This document shows positions 17,071 through 24,928 of a DNA stretch of 64,000 nt, piece by piece. Origin of the DNA: Candidatus Poribacteria bacterium (lineage in GTDB: Bacteria > Poribacteria > WGA-4E > WGA-3G); contig JAJEET010000080.1 in NCBI GenBank assembly GCA_022820835.1, forward strand, positions 1 to 64,000, in the 5' to 3' direction. Each line of letters opens with the position of its first letter. Position 1 is the first letter of the stretch. The notes below the pieces were generated by a model. That model did not search any database. It was not told the origin of the DNA and saw only the letters and a program-made list of their open reading frames with translations. The translations under genes and the position numbers were made by a program.

Positions 17071-17101
17071 GTTGGGTTTTGCTGCGTTCAACCCAACCTA
17101 C
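17071..17101. repeat. REP-like palindrome with GTAG head (minus orientation)
   Basis: On the minus strand the element reads GTAG-GTTGGGTTGAACGCAG, then CAAAACCCAAC, so GTTGGGTT and AACCCAAC form the stem behind a GTAG tetranucleotide. The same family occurs at 1322-1426. Confidence 0.55.
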
Positions 17102-17142
17102 AATCTATGAAAATAAAAATGACAGAACACTATGTCTTAGCA

Positions 17143-18117
17143 TCACCCAAAAGATACGCCCAATTTGACGCTCCGTTCGGGATGGTTATCCATCTCTATG
17201 TAAGCCTCAACGGAATCTTCAAATGGCACGACTGGATCGACGACATCTTCACAATCAAATCTGCCTTCTTCGAGCCATTTCCAACAGGTATCAATAATAC
17301 GCTTGAAATTCCAACGCGGATGATCGCGGTTCGGGTCGCTGTTGGCGCGCGCAAAGATGATATTCGGAATGTTGACGTGCGCGACGGCACCGAGGTCAAG
17401 TCCACCCGTACACGCTTTCGCACGTCCAGCGTAGACGATTGTGCCTTCAAAAGTGACGCTACGAAGGGCATCGTCAAGTGCTTCGTAAACAGCACTCGTT
17501 TCTACAGCGACATCAACGCCGAGTCCGCCGGTCGCTTCTTTGAGTACTTTGCCGACATTGCAAGCGGTTGGATCGATGACAAGTTCCGCCCCCGTTTTTT
17601 CAGCGACTTTCCGTCGTCTTTCGAGTGGGTCTACGGCAGCGACGAAGTCGGCGCCTGCGATCCGTGCCATCTGTACCGTCATCAAGCCGATGGCACCGAG
17701 TCCAAAGACAGCCACCCGCTCACCGACGCGGACTTTTCCGTCACGGATTGCAGACATTGCGAAGTGTAATGGATCATAGCAGACGGCTTCTTTCCATGTC
17801 ATCTGGTCTGGCATTTTGAGGACGCTGCCTGCGCGCCATGTATGCGTCTCTTTGAGGTGCCCGTGACTGGCGACACGTTGTCCAATCGCGAGACCTTCAA
17901 CGTCATCTCCGATTTCAATAATTTTTCCGACGCACATATTCCCAAGTCTCAGTGGAAAGTTTGCGTTGTTGTATCCGTAGTATGCGGTGAGTTCGGTGCC
18001 GCGTTTGGGTGCGCCGAATTCGACTTGAATGCGGACGCTATCTGCGGGGAGCGGACCGTCTTCGTATTCTCTTAAAACGGGTTTCCGAGGGGCAACCGCC
18101 ACTAATTCCCTTGGCAT
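17143..18117 (-). CDS. Zinc-type medium-chain dehydrogenase/reductase
   Basis: A 324-residue MDR-family oxidoreductase. The N-terminal GroES-like domain contains GTELTAYYG, LGNMCVGKIIEIGDDVEGLA and GQRVASHGHLKETHTW. The Rossmann domain starts at VAVFGLGAIGLMTVQMARIA (GxGxxG) with DPLERRRKVAEKTGAELVID after the second strand. The usual Cys ligand of the catalytic zinc (GHE/GHExxG motif) is not evident, so it belongs to an atypical subgroup. It is translated from a good AGGAGA site 16 nt downstream of the small gene at 18134-18295 and probably belongs to an operon with that gene and the CehA/McbA-like gene. Substrate unknown, possibly a sugar or polyol. Confidence 0.85.
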   Translation of the reverse strand: MPRELVAVAPRKPVLREYEDGPLPADSVRIQVEFGAPKRGTELTAYYGYNNANFPLRLGNMCVGKIIEIGDDVEGLAIGQRVASHGHLKETHTWRAGSVLKMPDQMTWKEAVCYDPLHFAMSAIRDGKVRVGERVAVFGLGAIGLMTVQMARIAGADFVAAVDPLERRRKVAEKTGAELVIDPTACNVGKVLKEATGGLGVDVAVETSAVYEALDDALRSVTFEGTIVYAGRAKACTGGLDLGAVAHVNIPNIIFARANSDPNRDHPRWNFKRIIDTCWKWLEEGRFDCEDVVDPVVPFEDSVEAYIEMDNHPERSVKLGVSFG

Positions 18118-18133
18118 GTTGGTCTCCTATGTT

Positions 18134-18295
18134 TTAATCAGCACGGTTAGGATTGACTGAAATGAGCATATCGAGTGTATACTCGGGTTCATCTTCACCA
18201 TAAGCTGCCTCAAGACCACGCGCCGGCACACGCGTCTCAAAAACTTGTTCTTCCTCAGTTTCTTCTGTGTTTACGGGTTCAATCAAGTCTGTCAT
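18134..18295 (-). CDS. 53-residue acidic protein within a metabolic operon
   Basis: This short frame encodes MTDLIEPVNTEETEEEQVFE and continues VPARGLEAAYGEDEPEYTLD to a stop after NPNRAD. It has AAGGAA 7 nt before the ATG, lies 42 nt after the upstream gene and 16 nt before the dehydrogenase, all on the minus strand. It is rich in Glu and Asp and has no hydrophobic segment. The start site, spacing and lack of overlap support a real gene, though it could be a regulatory leader peptide or a small structural partner. No family is recognised. Confidence 0.55.
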   Translation of the reverse strand: MTDLIEPVNTEETEEEQVFETRVPARGLEAAYGEDEPEYTLDMLISVNPNRAD

Positions 18296-18337
18296 ATTAA
18301 ATTCCTTCGTATAAGGCTCAATTCATTCATCTAAAAT

Positions 18338-20833
18338 CTAATGCGGGATGCCCAATTGATGCATCCGACGGTGGATCGCCTCCCGCGCTTCTTGGAACGG
18401 TCGAGATAGGAATTCCTGATGGTCGTCCTCTCCGTGGTGGTGTGTTACGGTGCCGGGTTCGTGATGGCGTGCTGTCTCTTGGATATAGGACAATCCACCT
18501 TCAATCAGGGTCAGCATATAGTTCGCCGTTTCCGGGTCGAACATCCACCATTCGCCGCCGACTGCGATGTAGACTGGCGAGGTGTGTGCAATGATACCGC
18601 GCCGCCATCCGTCGTGGTGTGGAACGGCTTGTGCATAGTTGGGGCCACCACATCGCGCCGCAATCCATGAGTGTTTGTCCACTTTCAGATTCGCTTTCAG
18701 CTGTAATTGACGTGCTCCGTTATTCTCCTCAGTGGAAGCGACGACTTGTCCGGCTTGCACAATCTGCAAGGTGTGGATCGGGAAGATAGAATCCGCAGAG
18801 GCTTCGACTTCCACGGTGCCACCATTGCCGGGAAGGTTAATCGTGCTACCGATCGGCTGTCCGTTAACGCTGAGCCGTATCATAGGACCGCCGCTGAGGA
18901 AGGTATTCCCCGCGCTCATGTATTTACACCAGTTATCGTAGTTGAACTCCTCGTTGTCAGGGATATGGACATAAGTGCGATAGACACCGACGGGTACATC
19001 ACTCGTCATCTTATCTGTACCACCGACGAGTGGCAGTTTATAACCGCAGTTGAGATAGCGATAGTACTCAAGGTGCCCATACATGGCGTTAGTGAGGTAT
19101 TCGACGGCATCGACGCGTCCGGTAGCGATGAGCGTTGCGGGTTCACAATTCGGGTTTGGGATGTGCGGTAAGACGACTGTTCCGCCTTGGGCATGACACG
19201 CATCCGCCCAGTGCGAAAGCGTGACCTCCATATTTCCACCGAGCTCTGCTTCTCCGGGTCCGTCGGAACACCAGGGTGCAACCTGTTCTTTTAGACCGAG
19301 CAGTGTAAGATGCCCAAGAACGTGCTGACGGTTCTCCTGAGTCGCGTAGACAATGCTCCGTCCGTCGGCAGAGGTTGTAGGTCTTCCGATGAATTCTTCC
19401 GTATTTGTGAAGAGGTGTCCCCATTGTGAGAGGAGGAGATTTACAACGCCGAGGTCTTCACCTTGTGCTTCGGTATGCGCGCCTTGTGTAGAGAGAAAAT
19501 GGACGTGCGTATCGCCGCTGAAATAGCGTTCGGCGTTCATATCGCACCAGCGTTTTATCCGTAGCGTTAGTTCACGTTGTCCGGGTTTTATGTTAACAGT
19601 CGTCCGCAATGGCGTATATTCAAAACCGCGAGCGACATCAACAACAACTTCACCGCGAGGGAGCCATCCCTGACACGTACCGTCAATGTAGGCGTAGCTA
19701 ATCTGTCCGAGCCGTACGTCGCCACCGACATCCACGTGCCATGTGCCCATGTTTGAGTTGACGTGTGCGTGGTGTCCGTGCGGGGCATAGGGTACGCCGT
19801 GTGGCGAGCGAAAATGGATGCGACACGGCACCGGTTTGCCTGTATCCTCATCAATTACGGTTGTGTGAACCCAGTTTCTACCGGAGTCGATGACTTCTAC
19901 CTTGACGCGTTCGTTGGGTTGAACGCTGCCTTTCTCTTGGACTTCTCCCCAGTTGACGGTACCGAGCGTTTCGCCGTGGTTCTTGACTTCAACTGTGGCA
20001 GAAGGTGTAGCGGATACTTCCGTATACGCAGTGCTGCTTTTGTTGCTTTGGGATTCACCCCACCCTTTGAAATCGTCATTGATAAACGCATCAGGATCGT
20101 TTTCCGGCAACGGGTACGGATACGTGGCGGTGCCGCGGTCAACATTAACTTCCATGTTAAACGGTTTGTCAGCATCGTCGGTTTGCGGGAGCGTTATTTT
20201 GACTTCTCGGCGTGGACGCCGCGGTATCGGATTTTCGTCAAGGTGCCCCAGCGTGATTGCTGCGACAATGAACCGGCGGTCCTGTGGTTGGATTTCAACG
20301 GATACCATATCAACGCCGTCTCTCGGATTTTTCCATGCCCAGAGATAGTAGTTGTGCGGTGTTCCTTGAGTTGCTTCGGTCTGTCGGTTTCCTGCTGCTC
20401 CCCAAGGTCCTTCGTGGCGTGGGTATAAACTATCTTGTCGGTCAGGTATGGCAAGGAAAGTCTGTTGTCCCCATCCCTGTGGGACGCTGCCAATTTCAAA
20501 GCGTTCGCGAATGGGTACGCTGACCGATTCCCCGTCTGCATAATTAAAAACGTAGTTTGCGATGCATCTACCGATGGGTTCACCTTCCTGGATACGGGAC
20601 TCAAGGAGTCGATGTACAAAGATGACTCGTTTCGGGTTCGCATTGATAGGAATTTGGACGGACTCGGTGTTGATGCCTTCACCGAAGCCTAAGAAACAGT
20701 TTTCACCTTCGGAAATGTCGAAAGGCAGCCCGTGGAACGTTTGTGCCCCGACACTTGGCGTTGCGTTTTCGCCAATAATCTCTGTGCCGACGTTGCACAG
20801 AGCGGAGAGTGAGATAGGTTGATAGTCTTTCAT
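18338..20833 (-). CDS. CehA/McbA-type metallohydrolase-like protein
   Basis: An 831-residue soluble protein. The first ~430 residues are beta-rich (VIFVHRLLES, FEIGSVPQGWGQQTFLAIPD, TVIDEDTGKPVPCRIHFRSP) and contain a carboxypeptidase-regulatory-like segment. Near residue 440 a GDTHVHFLST motif begins the PHP-like metal-binding domain, followed by LFTNTEEF, GHLTLLGL, GGTVVLPHIPNPN, TGRVDAVEYL and PLVGGTDKMTSDVPVGVYRT, which together match the CehA/McbA family of metal-dependent hydrolases. No signal peptide is present. ATG 20833 is preferred over 20845 since GAGG precedes it. It heads an operon with the 53-residue gene and the MDR dehydrogenase. Substrate unknown. Confidence 0.75.
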   Translation of the reverse strand: MKDYQPISLSALCNVGTEIIGENATPSVGAQTFHGLPFDISEGENCFLGFGEGINTESVQIPINANPKRVIFVHRLLESRIQEGEPIGRCIANYVFNYADGESVSVPIRERFEIGSVPQGWGQQTFLAIPDRQDSLYPRHEGPWGAAGNRQTEATQGTPHNYYLWAWKNPRDGVDMVSVEIQPQDRRFIVAAITLGHLDENPIPRRPRREVKITLPQTDDADKPFNMEVNVDRGTATYPYPLPENDPDAFINDDFKGWGESQSNKSSTAYTEVSATPSATVEVKNHGETLGTVNWGEVQEKGSVQPNERVKVEVIDSGRNWVHTTVIDEDTGKPVPCRIHFRSPHGVPYAPHGHHAHVNSNMGTWHVDVGGDVRLGQISYAYIDGTCQGWLPRGEVVVDVARGFEYTPLRTTVNIKPGQRELTLRIKRWCDMNAERYFSGDTHVHFLSTQGAHTEAQGEDLGVVNLLLSQWGHLFTNTEEFIGRPTTSADGRSIVYATQENRQHVLGHLTLLGLKEQVAPWCSDGPGEAELGGNMEVTLSHWADACHAQGGTVVLPHIPNPNCEPATLIATGRVDAVEYLTNAMYGHLEYYRYLNCGYKLPLVGGTDKMTSDVPVGVYRTYVHIPDNEEFNYDNWCKYMSAGNTFLSGGPMIRLSVNGQPIGSTINLPGNGGTVEVEASADSIFPIHTLQIVQAGQVVASTEENNGARQLQLKANLKVDKHSWIAARCGGPNYAQAVPHHDGWRRGIIAHTSPVYIAVGGEWWMFDPETANYMLTLIEGGLSYIQETARHHEPGTVTHHHGEDDHQEFLSRPFQEAREAIHRRMHQLGIPH

Positions 20834-20851
20834 AATTGTCCTCAATTTGGG

Positions 20852-21076
20852 TTAGCGGGCAGATAAAGTAAAATCTAAAATTATATATTCATACCTCTTG
20901 GCGTAAATCGGTTTCAGGATTTCTGAATAACATTCGTTATTCAATTTATTCAAATTCCTTTTCCTCAATATCAATACCAGATGTGCGTATGGTATTCGTC
21001 GGGCATAGGAGCACCGTTCACCCTTGTAATCTGTTTTTTCGGATCCATGGGACAGTTTAGCGGCAACTTCAGTCAT
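20852..21076 (-). CDS. Doubtful small gene overlapping the end of the 21069-21581 gene
   Basis: A 74-residue frame beginning inside the last codons of the upstream gene (ATGACTGA overlap), so it could be translationally coupled. It shows no domain, no hydrophobic pattern beyond RIPYAHLVLILRKRNLNKLN, and a basic composition. It may be a chance frame in the leader of the CehA/McbA-like gene. Confidence 0.25.
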   Translation of the reverse strand: MTEVAAKLSHGSEKTDYKGERCSYARRIPYAHLVLILRKRNLNKLNNECYSEILKPIYAKRYEYIILDFTLSAR

Positions 21077-21581
21077 TCTGATTCAAATTTTCAATAGCCT
21101 TCCATATTTCTGCCTCTGCCTTAGATGGACTTATAGTAAACTCAATAACTGGTCGTTCATTCAGAGTCGGTCTTATAGATATTTCTTGTACATACGGACT
21201 TGATTTAGTCTCAACCCGACACCACTCATTCCATCCCATTTCTTTTATTTCTTCGCTAACCAACTTTTTGAAGTTGTTAGTAACTCTCAGAACAAAGAGA
21301 AGTTGCAAATCTGGGCTTCTCCAAATTTGGACATCATACCACATAAGTATGTAGATAGTATTTGCTTCAGGTATAGCCTTGAATTCAACTATAAAACCAT
21401 GTTCATCCTGCATCAGATTCCTATATTTTGCATTAAGTTTCAATTCAAGCCACTCTAACTGGGTTGGGGTGTAAGGTTGCTGCCCTTGAGTGAGCTTATT
21501 CTGTGAGTATGAAGTAACGATAACGATGAGTGAAGCGACAAGTATACCGGTAATCACCAGTTTAGTTTTTGAAATATACAT
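21069..21581 (-). CDS. Membrane-anchored hypothetical protein
   Basis: A 170-residue protein with an N-terminal membrane anchor or signal peptide (LVITGILVASLIVIVTS) and a soluble part that begins YTPTQLEWLELKLNAKYRNL. The later segments TIYILMWYDVQIWRSPDLQL and RPVIEFTISPSKAEAEIWKA suggest an alpha/beta fold outside the cytoplasmic membrane. The gene is AT-rich compared with its neighbours. No family is recognised. It is preceded by a large gap filled with REP-like elements (21681-22048). Confidence 0.65.
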   Translation of the reverse strand: MYISKTKLVITGILVASLIVIVTSYSQNKLTQGQQPYTPTQLEWLELKLNAKYRNLMQDEHGFIVEFKAIPEANTIYILMWYDVQIWRSPDLQLLFVLRVTNNFKKLVSEEIKEMGWNEWCRVETKSSPYVQEISIRPTLNERPVIEFTISPSKAEAEIWKAIENLNQND

Positions 21582-21680
21582 CTGTAATCCTTACTTTGTT
21601 GTGTTGTCGGCTGCCTTCAGACAGACCTCAATATTTGATTGCAAATCTGAATGTTAAAGTAACGGAGGAATTTCTGTTAA

Positions 21681-21822
21681 ATAATAGACATTATAATAGT
21701 TTAAGTGTGTGTGCGTGTTCATCTATTCCATCGGGCGAGGCAACCTCGCCCCTACGGTATATTCGCATAAAGTCAATGTCTACAAAAAGGCAACTTTCGT
21801 AAATCGTTATAATGTCTAATAA
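21681..21822. repeat. Nested inverted-repeat element with an internal GTAG-REP hairpin
   Basis: Outer arms: TAGACATTATAA at 21685-21696 and its exact complement TTATAATGTCTA at 21807-21818, extended on both sides by partly matching bases. Inside, 21733-21755 reads GGGCGAGGCAACCTCGCCCC followed by TAC; on the minus strand this is GTAG-GGGCGAGG..CCTCGCCC. The layout of a GC-rich hairpin with GTAG head inside AT-rich inverted arms recurs at 21926-22048. Confidence 0.65.
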
Positions 21823-21925
21823 TGAGACAGAGGTTTCTCCTAAAGCTCTTATCCCACAATTGTTCAGGCGTTATCACAATATAACAGAGGTCCGTAAGAC
21901 TTTCAAGACAGGCGCAACTTCTCTA

Positions 21926-22048
21926 CACAAACTGAATGAAGTTCAATAAATATTTCGGTAATCATTAGGGATCGCGAGCACAGCTCGCTCCTACAACAAA
22001 AGGCTGCCGTATTACCGAATTAAATTGTTAATCTTCATACAGTTTGTG
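21926..22048. repeat. Second nested inverted-repeat element with an internal GTAG-REP hairpin
   Basis: Left arm 21926-21962 (CACAAACTGAATGAAG ... CGGTAAT) pairs imperfectly with 22011-22048 (ATTACCGAA ... CTTCATACAGTTTGTG). Inside, 21972-21994 on the minus strand reads GTAGGAGCGAGCTGTGCTCG then CGA. This hairpin is strikingly like REP sequences of Pseudomonas (GTAGGAGCGAGC..GCTCGCGA). Confidence 0.65.
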
Positions 22049-22089
22049 CTACGGTTTAAATCTTAGTGAATTGCATAAGTCCTATCTAC

Positions 22090-23085
22090 TTATAGCGGAA
22101 ATTCTATTGCCTTCCCCTGTTCAGAGGAGATGTAGAACGCCTGCATCAACTCTGTGAGGTTACGTCCGTCTTGGATGGTAATCGTCATCGGTTCGTCGCG
22201 AAGGATAGCGTTAATCCACTGTTGCATTGGCTCCGGTGGTGCAGGAGGTGCGTTTGCGATGTATTCTGCCTTTTCTTCGTCAGAGAGTTTGCGGGTTTGG
22301 AAATGCATCTCGCCGTGTCCTGCAGCAAACGAGCCTTCCGTGCCGTAGATTTCGAGCATGTTCGGACCGGAACGGTGTGTCCATGCGACATCAATGACGC
22401 CGAGTGCCTTGTTCGCGAATTCAACGACGGAAACGCTATTATCGTCAATCGGGAAGTTACCGGTAAAGTTGTTAATTTTGGCGATAGCACTTTTCGGTTC
22501 GCCCATCAACCATCGGATAACGTCAACACGGTGGCATCCTAAGTCGAAGAGGGCACCGCCGCCTGCGCGTTCGGGATCCGCGAACCATGCGCTCGTGCCA
22601 CTGAACCAACTATCCAGTGCTGCGGAATGTGCGATCCTGCCTCTACCGAACGTGATGTCTCCGAGGAGTCCGTCATCGATTGCTTTTTTGGCAAACAGGA
22701 TTTCGGGGTTCGCGCGTGAAGGGAGCGAAATCATAAACTTCACACCGGCTTTCTCAACGGCATCAATAATCGGGTCGCATTCGGCGACGGTAATCGCGAG
22801 TGCCTTCTCGGTGAAGATGTGTTTCCCTGCTTCAGCAGCGGCGATCATCACACGCGGATGGTCGGACGTGACGGCATCAACGGCGACTGCGTCTACGTCG
22901 TCGCGGCTAAGCATCTCGTTAAGATCCGTGTAGAACGGGACATTGTACTGTTCTGCTGCTTCTTTCCCGCCGTATTCTTCTTCGTCCCAGACGGCGACGA
23001 GTTCGGTTTCGGGGTTTTCGTGGATTCTTCTGGCATAGCCACCGGCGTGGACATGTGCCATACTAATTTTTCCGACTCTAATCAT
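22090..23085 (-). CDS. Gfo/Idh/MocA family oxidoreductase, atypical motif
   Basis: A 331-residue protein with the Gfo/Idh/MocA architecture: an N-terminal Rossmann-like domain (TELVAVWDEEEYGG, VDAVAVDAVTSDHPRVMIAA, AGKHIFTEKALAITV) and the C-terminal domain with GRGRIAHSAALDS, GGGALFDLGCHRVDVIRWL and EIYGTEGSFA. Two family signatures are altered: the first glycine-rich loop is GKISMAHVHAG rather than GxGxxG, and the lysine motif is EKA (93-95) rather than EKP. The Lys itself and the D-x-G-x-H-x-x-D region are kept. It is probably a sugar or polyol dehydrogenase or racemising enzyme; the cofactor mode may differ from the standard NAD(P) pattern. Confidence 0.8.
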   Translation of the reverse strand: MIRVGKISMAHVHAGGYARRIHENPETELVAVWDEEEYGGKEAAEQYNVPFYTDLNEMLSRDDVDAVAVDAVTSDHPRVMIAAAEAGKHIFTEKALAITVAECDPIIDAVEKAGVKFMISLPSRANPEILFAKKAIDDGLLGDITFGRGRIAHSAALDSWFSGTSAWFADPERAGGGALFDLGCHRVDVIRWLMGEPKSAIAKINNFTGNFPIDDNSVSVVEFANKALGVIDVAWTHRSGPNMLEIYGTEGSFAAGHGEMHFQTRKLSDEEKAEYIANAPPAPPEPMQQWINAILRDEPMTITIQDGRNLTELMQAFYISSEQGKAIEFPL

Positions 23086-23280
23086 TTTTTAAATTTTCCT
23101 TGCGGTTCGTTCAGGGCGGTTTTGGAATTTGAAGTGCCATTCCCTAATCCGCCCTCCATTTCATTACGGGCTACGTTTCGTTTTTTAATAGGATTTACGC
23201 AATCCCGTGATTTGCTTAACTATCAACTTGGGATTCCTTAAAAGAAAGCGATTCGGTCAGGGCGGATAATGCGCCTTGAT
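23086..23280. other. Spacer with GGGCGG/CCGCCC hairpin
   Basis: The spacer contains AGGGCGGTTTTGGAAT (23114-) pairing with ATTCCCTAATCCGCCCT (23140-23156), a hairpin with two helices, and a second GGGCGG motif near 23260. The text TTCCTTGCGGTT at its start recurs near 16948. No gene seen. Confidence 0.4.
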
Positions 23281-24054
23281 TTATCCAATTCGTCCGACAG
23301 AAGAACGGGTTGCGAGATGGTTCCAGCCACGCAGGACCAATTGGACGTTGGTGTGGCGATTTTCGGCTTCGATCTCATCGTCGCCGGCGTGCATTTGAAC
23401 GAGCACACTTTTTCGAGTCTGGTTTGATCGATTCGGCATTGAGCCGTGTAGGGTGAAATAACTGAAGAAAAGCACGTCTCCGGGTTCCGCCTCTAAAACG
23501 GTTGCGTTCTCAATCGGGTATCGGTCAGTAACTTCAGCGTTTTTCCCACTTCCCATCATGCCATCTGTGCGTCCGAGCTGCTTGTGGGAGCCTGGATAGA
23601 CCCGTACACAGCCCATCTCATCTGTGGCTTCCGAGACGTAGATAATCGCGGCTATCATGCTGTCTTTGACGGAAGGGAAATACTGCCAATCTTGGTGCAT
23701 CGGGAAAGGCGCGCCTTTTTCAGGTGGCTTACAGAACAGTTTGGAATGGTGCAGCATAATATCCGGTCCGAGGATGGCTTCGGTGACATCAAGAAACTTT
23801 TCCTGCATGAACGCTTGCAGCCAGACACCGGAAAAACTCTGGATATTGTGGGTGTGGATGATGACAGATTCGCCACCATCAAGGGCATCCATCAATCTGC
23901 CGCCCCAACGCGCGTTGACGTTTTCGTCGCTTTTAAGGAGCTGATCCACCACCCGATCAAAGTCGCCTTCCATGGCTTTAATCTCTTCGGGCGTATAGAC
24001 CCCTTTAGCGAAATAGTATCCGTTTTCGTGAAAGAACGCACTTATATCTGACAT
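23281..24054 (-). CDS. Phytanoyl-CoA dioxygenase (PhyH) family protein
   Basis: A 257-residue Fe(II)/2-oxoglutarate dioxygenase. The iron site is visible as MHQDWQYFPS (His-x-Asp) and the distal His in DVLFFSYFTLHGSMPNRSNQ, followed by TRKSVLVQ whose Arg should bind 2-oxoglutarate. The opening FFHENGYYFAKGVYTPEEIK is typical of the family. Start at ATG 24054 (MSDISAFF) is preferred over the in-frame 24114 because family proteins begin like this and GGAGG lies 12 nt upstream. It sits beside several Gfo/Idh/MocA genes, a common pairing in marine carbohydrate-using bacteria. Substrate unknown. Confidence 0.85.
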   Translation of the reverse strand: MSDISAFFHENGYYFAKGVYTPEEIKAMEGDFDRVVDQLLKSDENVNARWGGRLMDALDGGESVIIHTHNIQSFSGVWLQAFMQEKFLDVTEAILGPDIMLHHSKLFCKPPEKGAPFPMHQDWQYFPSVKDSMIAAIIYVSEATDEMGCVRVYPGSHKQLGRTDGMMGSGKNAEVTDRYPIENATVLEAEPGDVLFFSYFTLHGSMPNRSNQTRKSVLVQMHAGDDEIEAENRHTNVQLVLRGWNHLATRSSVGRIG

Positions 24055-24132
24055 GACGGTTTTGTAACCTCCAGTATTTTGTGATACAAACAAGTTTATA
24101 GAATTTACGCACAAAGTAGATTTTTCGCTTTT

Positions 24133-24162
24133 AAACCCCCTAAATCCCCCTTATCAGGGGGA
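24133..24162. repeat. C5-TTATCA-G5 hairpin repeat, copy 2, inside the 3' end of the ABC ATPase gene
   Basis: AAACCCCCTAAATCCCCCTT followed by ATCAGGGGGA repeats the order seen at 14735-14765. On the minus strand its TGA (24154-24156) is the stop codon of the ABC ATPase gene. Confidence 0.7.
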
Positions 24163-24924
24163 CTTTGATAAAGAAGGTGTATTTGTAAGCTCGGCAAATA
24201 GTTTATAGAATCCATCTGGTGAGGTGGTGTCTACGTTTTCCGCTTGCAGTTGACGAAACGTTTTGAGCATAGCGAAGCGTCCGTCTTTTAGAATGCTGAT
24301 GAGCGTTTCGTTCTCCGACTCAGCGTTGCCGAATCGACAGGCATCTTCGAGGCGGTTGGTTGCGATTACGACGGTCTTCCGCATGGCTCGAAGTTCATCG
24401 ATGAGTTCTATCATCTCGATGTGTCCGTTTGGATCAAGCGGTGCAAACGGTTCGTCGAGGAGCCACAACTGCGGTTCGTGTAAAAAGGTTTTTGCGAATA
24501 AGAGGCGTTGGCGTTCACCTGTTGATAAAGTTTCAATTCTGGTCTCACGTAGATGGTCGATGTCCATTAATTCAAGCACAGCATCAATCGCCGAGGCACG
24601 CTCGCGCTTCTGTAATCTGTAGGCATCGGCGAAAAAATTGAGGTAGTCCACGACAGACAACTCCGGGTACCCTTCAAACCCGACAGGGATATATCCGATC
24701 GTGGGACGTATCTGCGCCAAGTTTGCGAAGGCATCGACCCCATCAATAGAGATGGTGCCGGATGTCGGTTTGACTAAGGTTGCCAAGATATTGAGCAGGA
24801 GTGTTTTACCTGTCCCGTTTTTTCCGAGCAGGATAAGGCATTCACCGGCTGCCACCTGAAACGTGAGTTCCGTAAGAAACGGTTTCTTGTCAAAAGATTT
24901 ACATAAGTTTTGGACATCAAGCAT
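24154..24924 (-). CDS. ABC transporter ATP-binding protein (CcmA-like/ABC-2 type)
   Basis: A 256-residue ATPase with Walker A GKNGTGKT (34-41), signature LSTGERQRLLFAK, Walker B LWLLDEPFAPLD and a switch region VVIATNRLED in which the usual His is Asn. The IGYIPVGFEGYPELSVVDYL Q-loop region has Val instead of the usual Gln. It follows a Gfo/Idh/MocA gene by 4 nt on the same strand but no permease gene is adjacent, so its partner must be elsewhere. Its last codons and stop are formed by the C5-TTATCA-G5 repeat. The missing switch His and Q-loop Gln raise the possibility of reduced or altered ATPase activity. Confidence 0.8.
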   Translation of the reverse strand: MLDVQNLCKSFDKKPFLTELTFQVAAGECLILLGKNGTGKTLLLNILATLVKPTSGTISIDGVDAFANLAQIRPTIGYIPVGFEGYPELSVVDYLNFFADAYRLQKRERASAIDAVLELMDIDHLRETRIETLSTGERQRLLFAKTFLHEPQLWLLDEPFAPLDPNGHIEMIELIDELRAMRKTVVIATNRLEDACRFGNAESENETLISILKDGRFAMLKTFRQLQAENVDTTSPDGFYKLFAELTNTPSLSKSP

Positions 24925-24928
24925 TCGC

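Noticed and set aside
17059..17769. 236-codon open frame on the plus strand
   Set aside because: It is antisense to the MDR dehydrogenase, lacks a start site signal and its translation has no domain or hydrophobic pattern; the dehydrogenase is unambiguous.
19763..20428. 221-codon plus-strand frame
   Set aside because: Antisense to the CehA/McbA-like gene; composition typical of a shadow frame and no ribosome binding site.
21972..21994. Integron attC-like or Xer-type site
   Set aside because: No R-box pair or integrase gene is present; the GTAG head plus imperfect palindrome fits a REP element better.
23584..24051. 155-codon plus-strand frame
   Set aside because: Antisense to the phytanoyl-CoA dioxygenase gene, whose iron-binding motifs are complete.
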